A stretch of 64,000 bases of DNA from Actinostola sp. cb2023 (lineage: Eukaryota > Cnidaria > Anthozoa > Actiniaria > Actinostolidae): the NCBI GenBank assembly GCA_033675265.1, contig JAUJYZ010001422.1, positions 403,501 through 467,500 of the forward strand, given 5' to 3'. Below the pieces are notes generated by a model. It did not search any database. It worked only from the letters and a program-made list of their open reading frames with translations, and was not told the DNA's origin. How positions within the stretch are numbered: position 1 is the stretch's first letter; every line of letters starts with the position of its first letter. This document shows, piece by piece, positions 1-11,200 of the stretch. Both the position numbers and the translations under genes were made by a program.

Positions 1-148
1 CTAGCTGTATCTCCAGTGGAGGCACTCCTTGCCTTGTGTTGTTGATTGCCCAAAAATAATGAAGAAGTTTTATCTGAATGAATTAGTTTTATTTGGTTCA
101 GATAAGACATCTCTACATGACCTATGCATATAAAGACATTATCTAGTC

Positions 149-378
149 AGAGTGCAAACATGAAATCATGGCCATCTTTACACTGGACTCCTTAGTCTTG
201 CTTAGCAACATGAAAGCGAGGCTGAGAATGCTCTTCTTTTTTTTGCAACTGAAATCATTTTTCGTGTTTGCTAAACATTCTCAGCGTCAAATGTAAAGTG
301 GTCAGATTAGGATAGGCAATATTAATGACGTACTTGGTAAGTGTTTGTGCTTGGCATGATTAGCATTTGCACTCTAGC
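149..378. repeat. Possible inverted-repeat element
   Basis: The left end reads agagtgcaaacatg and the right end is its imperfect complement, gcatttgcactct. The ends resemble the GAGTGCAA termini of the foldback elements at 20197 and 27756, but the match is short. Confidence 0.35.
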
Positions 379-847
379 CTGGGAGCTACAAGATTATTGA
401 AAATTTGTAATTGTTTTCAAAAATAGAAAAATAAAGATTGTTGGAGGATTGCATTTGTGTCAAAATATTGGGTGTGTTTTGCAAAATAATAATCTACATT
501 TTAATTAGGTATCTATCCAGATAACTAATTAGGTATCTAAGCATACTACCTACGGGGTTATTTAAGTTTGCCCGAACACCTCTGTCCTCTCCCCCCAACC
601 CCCCTCTCCTATCTCCTCCCTCATTTGCCGGCCTCCCCCATGTCAGCTACCACCCCTCCCCTGCTTGCTATTTGACCACCCCACCCATGCTTGATGATTG
701 CTCTTTGCACCCCTCCCCCCTCAGCCGTGACCACCCCTCCCCACACATTCATCTGTCGACATGTTTATTACTGCATATCGTCAAACCCGAAATAGCAGTA
801 AACAAAATTAATTTCTCCACAATTTATTTTTCTAAAAGAAAGAATTT

Positions 848-915
848 ACTTCACCGAGAATTGAACCCACAACCTTTGGCATGAAAACCCAACCACTAAC
901 CCATTACACCAACTA
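848..915 (-). repeat. tRNA-derived (SINE-like) sequence
   Basis: On the minus strand a box A-like stretch (ttggtgtaatgg) is followed by a box B-like stretch (gggttcaattctc) at roughly tRNA spacing. The acceptor arms do not pair, so this is probably a tRNA-derived SINE head or a decayed tRNA, not a functional tRNA gene. Confidence 0.4.
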
Positions 916-1021
916 GTCAATGATGGTTGGCAGGCATTGAAATTTAATTTTATAGAAGACCAAAATTCCTGGAAAGACAAACTATCGACTTACAATGTTG
1001 AGCAGCTGAAACCAGCAATTC

Positions 1022-1110
1022 ACCAGATGGCTTGGTGGTCAAGACAGCAGCATTCAGGACATAAGGTAAGCTCACAGGTTAAGGGTTCAGATCCAGTAGT
1101 AATCATGAAA
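1022..1110 (+). repeat. tRNA-derived (SINE-like) sequence
   Basis: A box A-like tggcttggtgg at about 1027 and a box B-like gggttcagatcc at about 1084 lie in the order and spacing of a tRNA-type RNA polymerase III promoter. No cloverleaf closes, so I call it a SINE fragment. Confidence 0.35.
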
Positions 1111-1357
1111 TCTTTCTTTCACAGGATTACTCGTTAAAAATTACAGGTATCTACGATGCTCTATGTGAAGACAAGTAAACAATCAAATATACATTGAAAC
1201 ATTGAAACAATTCGGCAAGTAAATATATCTAATTACCATATGTTTATAAATGAAAATGACCATTAATAGAAAAAGTATTACATTACCTTGAAGCTATAGC
1301 AATGTAGAACTTGTGCATTATTACCAAGAAGAAAGTTAACAGTAATTTGCAGTGTGT

Positions 1358-1464
1358 GTGTCCACCCCTGAAACATGCATGCTGCATGCAATGGTTGCTA
1401 AACTGAGTTAGAATCGATTTATACTTCATTAACATTGCATGCAACATGTTTCAGGGGTGGACAC
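1358..1464. repeat. Short foldback element
   Basis: The arms at 1358-1393 and 1433-1464 are complementary (core gtgtccacccctgaaacatg), apart from a 4-base bulge. This is MITE-like. A transcript would form a hairpin. Confidence 0.6.
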
Positions 1465-1816
1465 ATGCTGCAAAAAAGTACATGTTGCACACACAACAAA
1501 TAATAGTGAAAAGTACAGGAAAATGGCATTACATTTTGATCTTGCATTTTATGCATGTCTCTGGTCTCTTTTCAAAGTGACACAAGGCATATTTTTTGCT
1601 TACGCTAATGATTGTGTTGCTAGTGAAAGCCTGTCTTAACACATGTACAGTATTTGTAATTCAACATTTCTCATGCCTACTTATGGTATTGCCTACTGTA
1701 CAGGTCCAGTTCTTCGACCCTCCATGATATGATAAGCTACATTTGATCTATCAGTATATGAGAGTACAATCAATTCTCTCTAAACTCCCAAGATATGCAT
1801 ACTTTTGTCGCGTTCC

Positions 1817-1923
1817 TGCAGCAGCACATCCTTGGGAACCAGGGGTATTTTCCAGATGTCGCTCGTGAGAAACGAGCAACAGAATATACATGTACCTCTG
1901 GGTTCCCAAGGATGGCAGCTGCA
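1817..1923. repeat. Short foldback element
   Basis: The arms at 1817-1847 and 1893-1923 share the core catccttgggaacc and its complement. A second small palindrome (gctcgt/acgagc) lies in the loop. Confidence 0.6.
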
Positions 1924-2224
1924 CTATTTACCGTGAACTAAAGACGGCAACTTAGTTTAACATTTTTATTACATGTAATGTAATATCTAATGGTGCCAAA
2001 TAAAAATTGTCATTGTCATTGGTTAATATGAAAACTAACAAGTGTGACCACCTTCAATGTATTTGAAGACTTTGGTCTCAACCTAAAACTATCGAATGTC
2101 TCACCATGTTGGAAGCCGAGTTTTCTCTGTTTTTCTTCTTGTAAATATCTTCATCTTTCTTTCCTTTGGATCACGCATTTGTCCCTCATAATCACTATGC
2201 CTCATTTCTTCTCTCCCATCCCTT

Positions 2225-5200
2225 TCATTTTCTCTTTCCTGTCTTCTTGTGAACCTTCGTATTTCTTTTCTTGTAAACACGCTTTCGTTCCCTGTTATTA
2301 CTGGGCTTCACTTCTTTGCTCCCATCCATTTCACCACCTCCTTGTTTCGTTTCTTGCGATAATTCTTTTTCCTTCTTTTCAGATGTTCTTGTGGTCTCTG
2401 CACTTTCCTTTTCATCATCCTTTTGTCCCTCGTGATCACTATACTTCACTTCTTTGCTCCCATCCATTTCACCACCTCCTTGTTTCGTTTCTTGCGATAA
2501 TTCTTTTTCCTTCTTTTCAGATGTTCTTGTGGTCTCTGCACTTTCCTTTTCATCATCCTTTTGTCCCTCGTGATCACTATACTTCACTTCTTTGCTCCCA
2601 TCCATTTCACCACTTCCTTGTTTCGTTTCTTGTAATAATTCTTTTTCCTTCTTTTCAGATGTTCTTGTGGTCTCTGCACTTTCCTTTTCATCATCCTTTT
2701 GTCCCTCGTGATCACTATACTTCACTTCTTTGCTCCCATCCATTTCACCACCTCCTTGTTTCGTTTCTTGCGATAATTCTTTTTCCTTCTTTTCAGATGT
2801 TCTTGTGGTCTCTGCACTTTCCTTTTCATCATCCTTTTGTCCCTCGTGATCACTATACTTCACTTCTTTGCTCCCATCCATTTCACCACCTCCTTGTTTC
2901 GTTTCTTGCGATAATTCTTTTCCTTCTTTTCAGATGTTCTTGTGGTCTCTGCACTTTCCTTTTCATCATCCTTTTGTCCCTCGTGATCACTATACTTCAC
3001 TTCTTTGCTCCCATCCATTTCACCACTTCCTTGTTTCGTTTCTTGTAATAATTCTTTATCCTTCTTTTCAGATGTTCTTGTGGTCTCTGCACTTTCCTTT
3101 TCATCATCCTTTTGTCCCTCGTGATCGCTATACTTCACTTCTTTGCTCCCATCCATTTCACCACTTCCTTGTTTCGTTTCTTGCGATAATTCTTTATCCT
3201 TCTTTTCCGATGTTCTTGTGGTCTCTGCACTTTCCTTTTCATCATCCTTTTCATCATCCTTTTGTCCCTCGTGATCACTATACTTCACTTCTTTGCTCCC
3301 ATCCATTTCACCACCTCCTTGTTTCGTTTCTTGCGATAATTCTTTTTCCTTCTTTTCAGATGTTCTTGTGGTCTCTGCACTTTCCTTTTCATCATCCTTT
3401 TGTCCCTCGTGATCACTATACTTCACTTCTTTGCTCCCATCCATTTCACCACCTCCTTGTTTCGTTTCTTGCGATAATTCTTTTTCCTTCTTTTCAGATG
3501 TTCTTGTGGTCTCTGCACTTTCCTTTTCATCATCCTTTTGTCCCTCGTGATCACTATACTTCACTTCTTTGCTCCCATCCATTTCACCACCTCCTTGTTT
3601 CGTTTCTTGCGATAATTCTTTTTCCTTCTTTTCAGATGTTCTTGTGGTCTCTGCACTTTCCTTTTCATCATCCTTTTGTCCCTCGTGATCACTATACTTC
3701 ACTTCTTTGCTCCCATCCATTTCACCACCTCCTTGTTTCGTTTCTTGCGATAATTCTTTTTCCTTCTTTTCAGATGTTCTTGTGGTCTCTGCACTTTCCT
3801 TTTCATCATCCTTTTGTCCCTCGTGATCACTATACTTCACTTCTTTGCTCCCATCCATTTCACCACTTCCTTGTTTCGTTTCTTGTAATAATTCTTTATC
3901 CTTCTTTTCAGATGTTCTTGTGGTCTCTGCACTTTCCTTTTCATCATCCTTTTGTCCCTCGTGATCGCTATACTTCACTTCTTTGCTCCCATCCATTTCA
4001 CCACTTCCTTGTTTCGTTTCTTGCGATAATTCTTTATCCTTCTTTTCCGATGTTCTTGTGGTCTCTGCACTTTCCTTTTCATCATCCTTTTCATCATCCT
4101 TTTGTCCCTCGTGATCACTATACTTCACTTCTTTGCTCCCATCCATTTCACCACCTCCTTGTTTCGTTTCTTGCGATAATTCTTTTTCCTTCTTTTCAGA
4201 TGTTCTTGTGGTCTCTGCACTTTCCTTTTCATCATCCTTTTGTCCCTCGTGATCACTATACTTCACTTCTTTGCTCCCATCCATTTCACCACTTCCTTGT
4301 TTCGTTTCTTGTAATAATTCTTTTTCCTTCTTTTCAGATGTTCTTGTGGTCTCTGCACTTTCCTTTTCATCATCCTTTTGTCCCTCGTGATCACTATACT
4401 TCACTTCTTTGCTCCCATCCATTTCACCACCTCCTTGTTTCGTTTCTTGCGATAATTCTTTTTCCTTCTTTTCAGATGTTCTTGTGGTCTCTGCACTTTC
4501 CTTTTCATCATCCTTTTGTCCCTCGTGATCACTATACTTCACTTCTTTGCTCCCATCCATTTCACCACCTCCTTGTTTCGTTTCTTGCGATAATTCTTTT
4601 TCCTTCTTTTCAGATGTTCTTGTGGTCTCTGCACTTTCCTTTTCATCATCCTTTTGTCCCTCGTGATCACTATACTTCACTTCTTTGCTCCCATCCATTT
4701 CACCACTTCCTTGTTTCGTTTCTTGTAATAATTCTTTATCCTTCTTTTCAGATGTTCTTGTGGTCTCTGCACTTTCCTTTTCATCATCCTTTTGTCCCTC
4801 GTGATCGCTATACTTCACTTCTTTGCTCCCATCCATTTCACCACTTCCTTGTTTCGTTTCTTGCGATAATTCTTTATCCTTCTTTTCCGATGTTCTTGTG
4901 GTCTCTGCACTTTCCTTTCATCATCCTTTTCATCATCCTTTTGTCCCTCGTGATCACTATACTTCACTTCTTTGCTCCCATCCATTTCACCACCTCCTTG
5001 TTTCGTTTCTTGCGATAATTCTTTTTCCTTCTTTTCAGATGTTCTTGTGGTCTCTGCACTTTCCTTTTCATCATCCTTTTGTCCCTCGTGATCACTATAC
5101 TTCACTTCTTTGCTCCCATCCATTTCACCACTTCCTTGTTTCGTTTCTTGTAATAATTCTTTTTCCTTCTTTTCAGATGTTCTTGTGGTCTCTGCACTTT

Positions 5201-8200
5201 CCTTTTCATCATCCTTTTGTCCCTCGTGATCACTATACTTCACTTCTTTGCTCCCATCCATTTCACCACCTCCTTGTTTCGTTTCTTGCGATAATTCTTT
5301 TTCCTTCTTTTCAGATGTTCTTGTGGTCTCTGCACTTTCCTTTTCATCATCTTTTTCCCTGCGATCATAATTCACTTTTTTCCCATTCTTTTCAGATGTT
5401 CTTGTGGTCTCTGCGATAATTCTTTTTCCTTCTTTTCATCATCTTTTCATCATCCTTTTGTTTCGTGATCATCCTTTTTGTCCCTCGTGATCACTATACT
5501 TCACTTCTTTGATCGCTATACTTCACTTCTTTGTCCCATCCATTTCACCACACTTCCTTGTTTCGTTTCTTGCGATAATTCTTTTTCCTTCTTTTCAGAT
5601 GTTCTTGTGGTCTCTGCACTTTCCTTTTCATCATCCTTTTGTCCCTCGTGATCACTATACTTCACTTCTTTGCTCCCATCCATTTCACCACCTCCTTGTT
5701 TCGTTTCTTGCGATAATTCTTTTTCCTTCTTTTCAGATGTTCTTGTGGTCTCTGCACTTTCCTTTTCATCATCCTTTTGTCCCTCGTGATCACTATACTT
5801 CACTTCTTTGCTCCCATCCATTTCACCACTTCCTTGTTTCGTTTCTTGCGATAATTCTTTATCCTTCTTTTCAGATGTTCTTGTGGTCTCTGCACTTTCC
5901 TTTTCATCATCCTTTTGTCCCTCGTGATCACTATACTTCACTTCTTTGCTCCCATCCATTTCACCACTTCCTTGTTTCGTTTCTTGCGATAATTCTTTTT
6001 CCTTCTTTTCAGATGTTCTTGTGGTCTCTGCACTTTCCTTTTCATCATCCTTTCATCATCCTTTGTCCCTCGTGATCACTATACTTCACTTCTTTGCTCC
6101 CATCCATTTCACCACTTCCTTGTTTCGTTTCTTGCGATAATTCTTTTTCCTTCTTTTCAGATGTTCTTGTGGTCTCTGCACTTTCCTTTTCATCATCCTT
6201 TTGTCCCTCGTGATCACTATACTTCACTTCTTTGCTCCCCCATCCTTCTTTTCACCACTTCCTTTTCATTCTTTTTCTTGATCACTATAATTCTTTTGCT
6301 CCATCCATTTTTCAGATGTTTCGTTTCTTTGATGGTCTCTGCACTTTCCTTTTCATCATCCTTTTCATCATCCTTCGTCCCTCGTGATCACTATACTTCA
6401 CTTCTTTGCTCCCATCCATTTCACCACCTCCTTGTTTCGTTTCTTGCGATAATTCTTTTTCCTTCTTTTCAGATGTTCTTGTGGTCTCTGCACTTTCCTT
6501 TTCATCATCCTTTTGTCCCTCGTGATCACTATACTTCACTTCTTTGCTCCCATCCATTTCACCACTTCCTTGTTTCGTTTCTTGTAATAATTCTTTATCC
6601 TTCTTTTCAGATGTTCTTGTGGTCTCTGCACTTTCCTTTTCATCATCCTTTTGTCCCTCGTGATCGCTATACTTCACTTCTTTGCTCCCATCCATTTCAC
6701 CACTTCCTTGTTTCGTTTCTTGCGATAATTCTTTATCCTTCTTTTCAGATGTTCTTGTGGTCTCTGCACTTTCCTTTTCATCATCCTTTTCATCATCCTT
6801 TTGTCCCTCGTGATCACTATACTTCACTTCTTTGCTCCCATCCATTTCACCACCTCCTTGTTTCGTTTCTTGCGATAATTCTTTTTCCTTCTTTTCAGAT
6901 GTTCTTGTGGTCTCTGCACTTTTTCCTTTTCATCATCCTTTTGTCCCTCGTGATCACTATACTTCACTTCTTTGCTCCCATCCATTTCACCACTTCCTTG
7001 TTTCGTTTCTTGTAATAATTCTTTATCCTTCTTTTCAGATGTTCTTGTGGTCTCTGCACTTTCCTTTTCATCATCCTTTTGTCCCTCGTGATCGCTATAC
7101 TTCACTTCTTTGCTCCCATCCATTTCACCACTTCCTTGTTTCGTTTCTTGCGATAATTCTTTATCCTTCTTTTCCGATGTTCTTGTGGTCTCTGCACTTT
7201 CCTTTTCATCATCCTTTTCATCATCCTTTTGTCCCTCGTGATCACTATACTTCACTTCTTTGCTCCCATCCATTTCACCACCTCCTTGTTTCGTTTCTTG
7301 CGATAATTCTTTTTCCTTCTTTTCAGATGTTCTTGTGGTCTCTGCACTTTCCTTTTCATCATCCTTTTGTCCCTCGTGATCACTATACTTCACTTCTTTG
7401 CTCCCATCCATTTCACCACCTCCTTGTTTCGTTTCTTGCGATAATTCTTTTTCCTTCTTTTCAGATGTTCTTGTGGTCTCTGCACTTTCCTTTTCATCAT
7501 CCTTTGTCCCTCGTGATCACTATACTTCACTTCTTTGCTCCCATCCATTTCACCACTCCTTGTTTCGTTTCTTGTAATAATTCTTTATCCTTCTTTTCAG
7601 ATGTTCTTGTGGTCTCTGCACTTTCCTTTTCATCATCCTTTTGTCCCTCGTGATCGCTATACTTCACTTCTTTGCTCCCATCCATTTCACCACTTCCTTG
7701 TTTCGTTTCTTGCGATAATTCTTTATCCTTCTTTTCCGATGTTCTTGTGGTCTCTGCACTTTCCTTTTCATCATCCTTTTCATCATCCTTTTGTCCCTCG
7801 TGATCACTATACTTCACTTCTTTGCTCCCATCCATTTCACCACCTCCTTGTTTCGTTTCTTGCGATAATTCTTTTTCCTTCTTTTCAGATGTTCTTGTGG
7901 TCTCTGCACTTTCCTTTTTCATCATCCTTTTGTCCCTCGTGATCACTATACTTCACTTCTTTGCTCCCATCCATTTCACCACTTCCTTGTTTCGTTTCTT
8001 GCGATAATTCTTTTTCCTTCTTTTCAGATGTTCTTGTGGTCTCTGCACTTTCCTTTTCATCATCCTTTTGTCCCTCGTGATCACTATACTTCACTTCTTT
8101 GCTCCCATCCATTTCACCACCTCCTTGTTTCGTTTCTTGCGATAATTCTTTTTCCTTCTTTTCAGATGTTCTTGTGGTCTCTGCACTTTCCTTTTCATCA

Positions 8201-11200
8201 TCCTTTTGTCCCTCGTGATCACTATGCTTCACTTCTTTGCTCCCATCCATTTCACCACTTCCTTGTTTCGTTCCTTGCGATAATTCTTTATCCTTCTTTT
8301 CCGATGTTCTTGTGGTCTCTGCACTTTCCTTTTCATCATCCTTTTCATCATCCTTTTGTCCCTCGTGATCACTATTCTTCACTTCTTTGCTCCCATCCAT
8401 TTCACCACCTCCTTGTTTCGTTTCTTGCAATAATTCTTTTTCCTTCTTTTCAGATGTTCTTGTGGTCTCTGCACTTTCCTCTTCATCGTCCTTTTGTCCC
8501 TTGTGATCACTATACTTCACTTCTTTGCTCCCATCCATTTCACCACCTCCTTGTTTCGTTTCTTGCAATTCTCTATTCTTCTTTTGAGATATTCCATCTG
8601 TCTCTGCACTTTTCGTTGGGTTATGTGTTTGTCCCTCGTGATCACTATGCTTCACTTCTTCTCTCCCATCCCTTTTACCGCCTTGTTTCGTTTTTTGCAA
8701 TTTTTTCTTCTTATTTTGAGATATTCCATCTGTCTCTGCACTTTTCGTTGGGTTATGTGTTTGTCCCTCTTGTTCACTATGCTTTATTTGTTTTCTCTCA
8801 TGCCATTTTCCTCCTCGCAAATCTTTATCTCTGTTTTGAGATGTTGTTGGTCTATCTGCACTTTTCCTTGGATCATTTGCACCCTTTTGTCTCTTGTAAT
8901 CATTATGCCTCCTTTCTTCTCTTCCATCCCTTTCACGTCCTCCTTGTTTCAAGTGATGTTGTCTTTCGTACGATGCACTACCTCTTTGTTCTCTTTGGTA
9001 GTATTGTTCCTTTGGATACCATTGGAAATCTTGTTGTCTTCTGTCCTGGCTTGTGTTCCTTCTGTTGTCTCTTTGGTTGTCCTCATAATGATAAATAGTT
9101 ATTTCAATATCTGTGTCTTGGTAAACATAATTAATAGAATCCAACACCTTGTCCCACTCTAGTCTGTCGAGACCACACCCTATTTTGGGCATGCATAGAT
9201 GAGTGACGCCATTATGAAGGTTGTGCTTTTTCATTGCTTGCAGTGAATGGATGAGTGTTCCATATGTTGGCTTCAACCAATAATTTTCTTTTGTGACCTG
9301 AATGACAAATTAACAATAATTTGTTGCAGGATGTAGAAAAGGAAGAAGAAGGAAGAGAGGAAGGAAGAGAGGAGGAGGAAGAGAGGAAGGGAAGAGAGAA
9401 GGGAAGAGAGGAAGGGAAGAGAGGAAGGGAAGAGAGGAAGGGAAGAGAGGAAGGGAGAGAGGAAGGGAAGAGAGGAGGGAAGGGAGAGGAAGGAAGAGAG
9501 AGGAAGGGAAGAGAGGAAGGGAAGAGAGGAAGGGAAGAGAGGAAGGGAAGAGAGGAAGGAGGGAGAGAAGGAAGGGAAGAGTGGAAGGGAAGAGAGGAAG
9601 GGAAGAGTGGAGAGGAAGGGAAGAGAGGAAGGGAAGAGAGGAAGGGAAGAGAGGAAGGGAGAGAGGAAGGAAGGAAGGAGAGTGGAAGAAGGGAGAGAGG
9701 AAGAGGAAGAGAGGAAGGGAAGAGGAAGGAAGGGAAGAGAGGAGGAAGAAGAGAGGAAGGGAAGAGAGAGAAGGGAAGAGGAAGGGAGGAAGAGGAAGGG
9801 AGAGAGGAAGGGAGAGAGAGGAAGGGAAGAGAGGAGGAAGGGAAGGGAAGGAAGGGAGAGAGAGGAAGGAAGAGGAAGGGAGAGAGGAAGGGAAGAGAGG
9901 AAGGGAAAGAGGAAGGGAAGAGAGGAAGGGAAGAGAGGAAGGGAGGAGAGGAAGGGAAGAGAGGAAGGGAAGAGAGGAAGGGAAGAGAGGAAGGGAAGAG
10001 AGGAAGGGAAGAGAAGGAAGGGAAGAGAGGAAGGGAAGAGAGGAAGGGAAGAGAGGAAGGGAGAGAGAAGGAAGGGAAGAGAGGAAGGGAAGCGAGGAAG
10101 GGAAGAGAGGAAGGGAAAGAGGAGGAAGGAAGGGGAGGAAGGGAAGAGAGGAAGGAAGGAAGGGAAGGAAGGAAGGAAGGAAGGGAAGGAAGGAAGAGGA
10201 AGGAAGGAAGGGAAAGAGAGGAAGGAAGGAAGGGAAGAGAGGAAGGGAAGAGAGGAAGGGAAGAGAGGAAGGGAGAGAGGAAGGAAGAGAGGAAGGGAAG
10301 AGAGGAAGGGAGGAAGGAAGGAGGAAGGAAGGAAGAAGAGAAGGAAGGAAGGAAGGGAGAGGAAGGAAGGAAGGGAAGAGAGGAAGGAGGAAGGGAAGAG
10401 AGGGAAGGAAGGAAGGGAAGAGGAAGGGAAGAAGGAAGGAAGGAAGGGAGAGGAAGGAGAGGAAGGAAGAGAAGGAAGGAAGGAAGGGAAGGAGGGAGGA
10501 AGGAAGGAAGAAGAGGAAGGAAGGAAGGAAGGAGAGAGGAAGAGAGGTAGGAAGGAAGGGAAGAGAGGAAGGAAGGAAGGGAAAAGAGGAAGGAAGGAAG
10601 GGAATAGAGGAAGGAAGGAAGGAAGGGAGAGAGGAGAGGAAGGAAGGAAGGGAGAGGAGGAAGGAAGGAAGAGAAGAGAGGAAGGAAGGAAGGGAAGAGA
10701 GGAAGGAAGGGAAAGAGAGGAAGGAAGGAAGAGGGAGGAAGGAAGGAAGGGAATAGAAGGAAGGAAGGAAGGAAGAGAAGAGAGGAAGGAAGGAAGGAAG
10801 AAGGAAGGAAAGGAGAGAGGAAGGAAGGAAGGAAGAGGAAGGAAGAAGGAGGAGAAGGAAGGAAGAGGAAGGGAGAGGAAGGAAGAGGAAGGAGAGGGAA
10901 GGAAGGGAAGAGAGGAAGGAAGGGAAGAGAGGAAGGAAGGAATAGAGGAAGGAAGGAAGAGAAGAGAGGAAGGAAGGAAGGGAAGAGAGGAATGAAGGGA
11001 AGAGAGGAAGGAAGGAAGAGAGGAAGGGAAGGAAGGGAAGAGAGGAAGGAAGGAGAGAAGAGAGGAAGGAAGGAAGGGAAGAGAGGAAGGAAAGGAAGAG
11101 AGGAAGGAAGGGAAGAGAGGAAGAAAGGGAAGAGAGGAAGGAGGAAGGAAGAGAAGGAGGAAGGAAGGGAAGAGAGAAGGAAGGAAGAAGGAAGAGAGGA

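Larger units (their letters stand above)
1..2200. other. Gene-free left flank
   Basis: I see no recognisable gene here. The open frames are short and match no family I know. The stretch holds small inverted repeats, a C-rich patch at about 583-735, and two tRNA-like box A/box B sequences listed separately. A reverse-strand AATAAA at 1970-1965 could be the poly(A) signal of the macrodomain gene whose repeat array ends near 2225. Confidence 0.6.

Noticed and set aside
2323..8670. CRISPR-like array
   Set aside because: There are no unique spacers between repeats, the unit is 138 bp, and the context is an animal gene. The same holds for the other tandem arrays.
2044..9162. Long plus-strand open frames rich in Phe, His, Leu and Ser across the 138-bp array
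   Set aside because: They are antisense to the repeat tail that is joined in frame to a real macrodomain. The unit length (46 codons) keeps the other strand open by chance.
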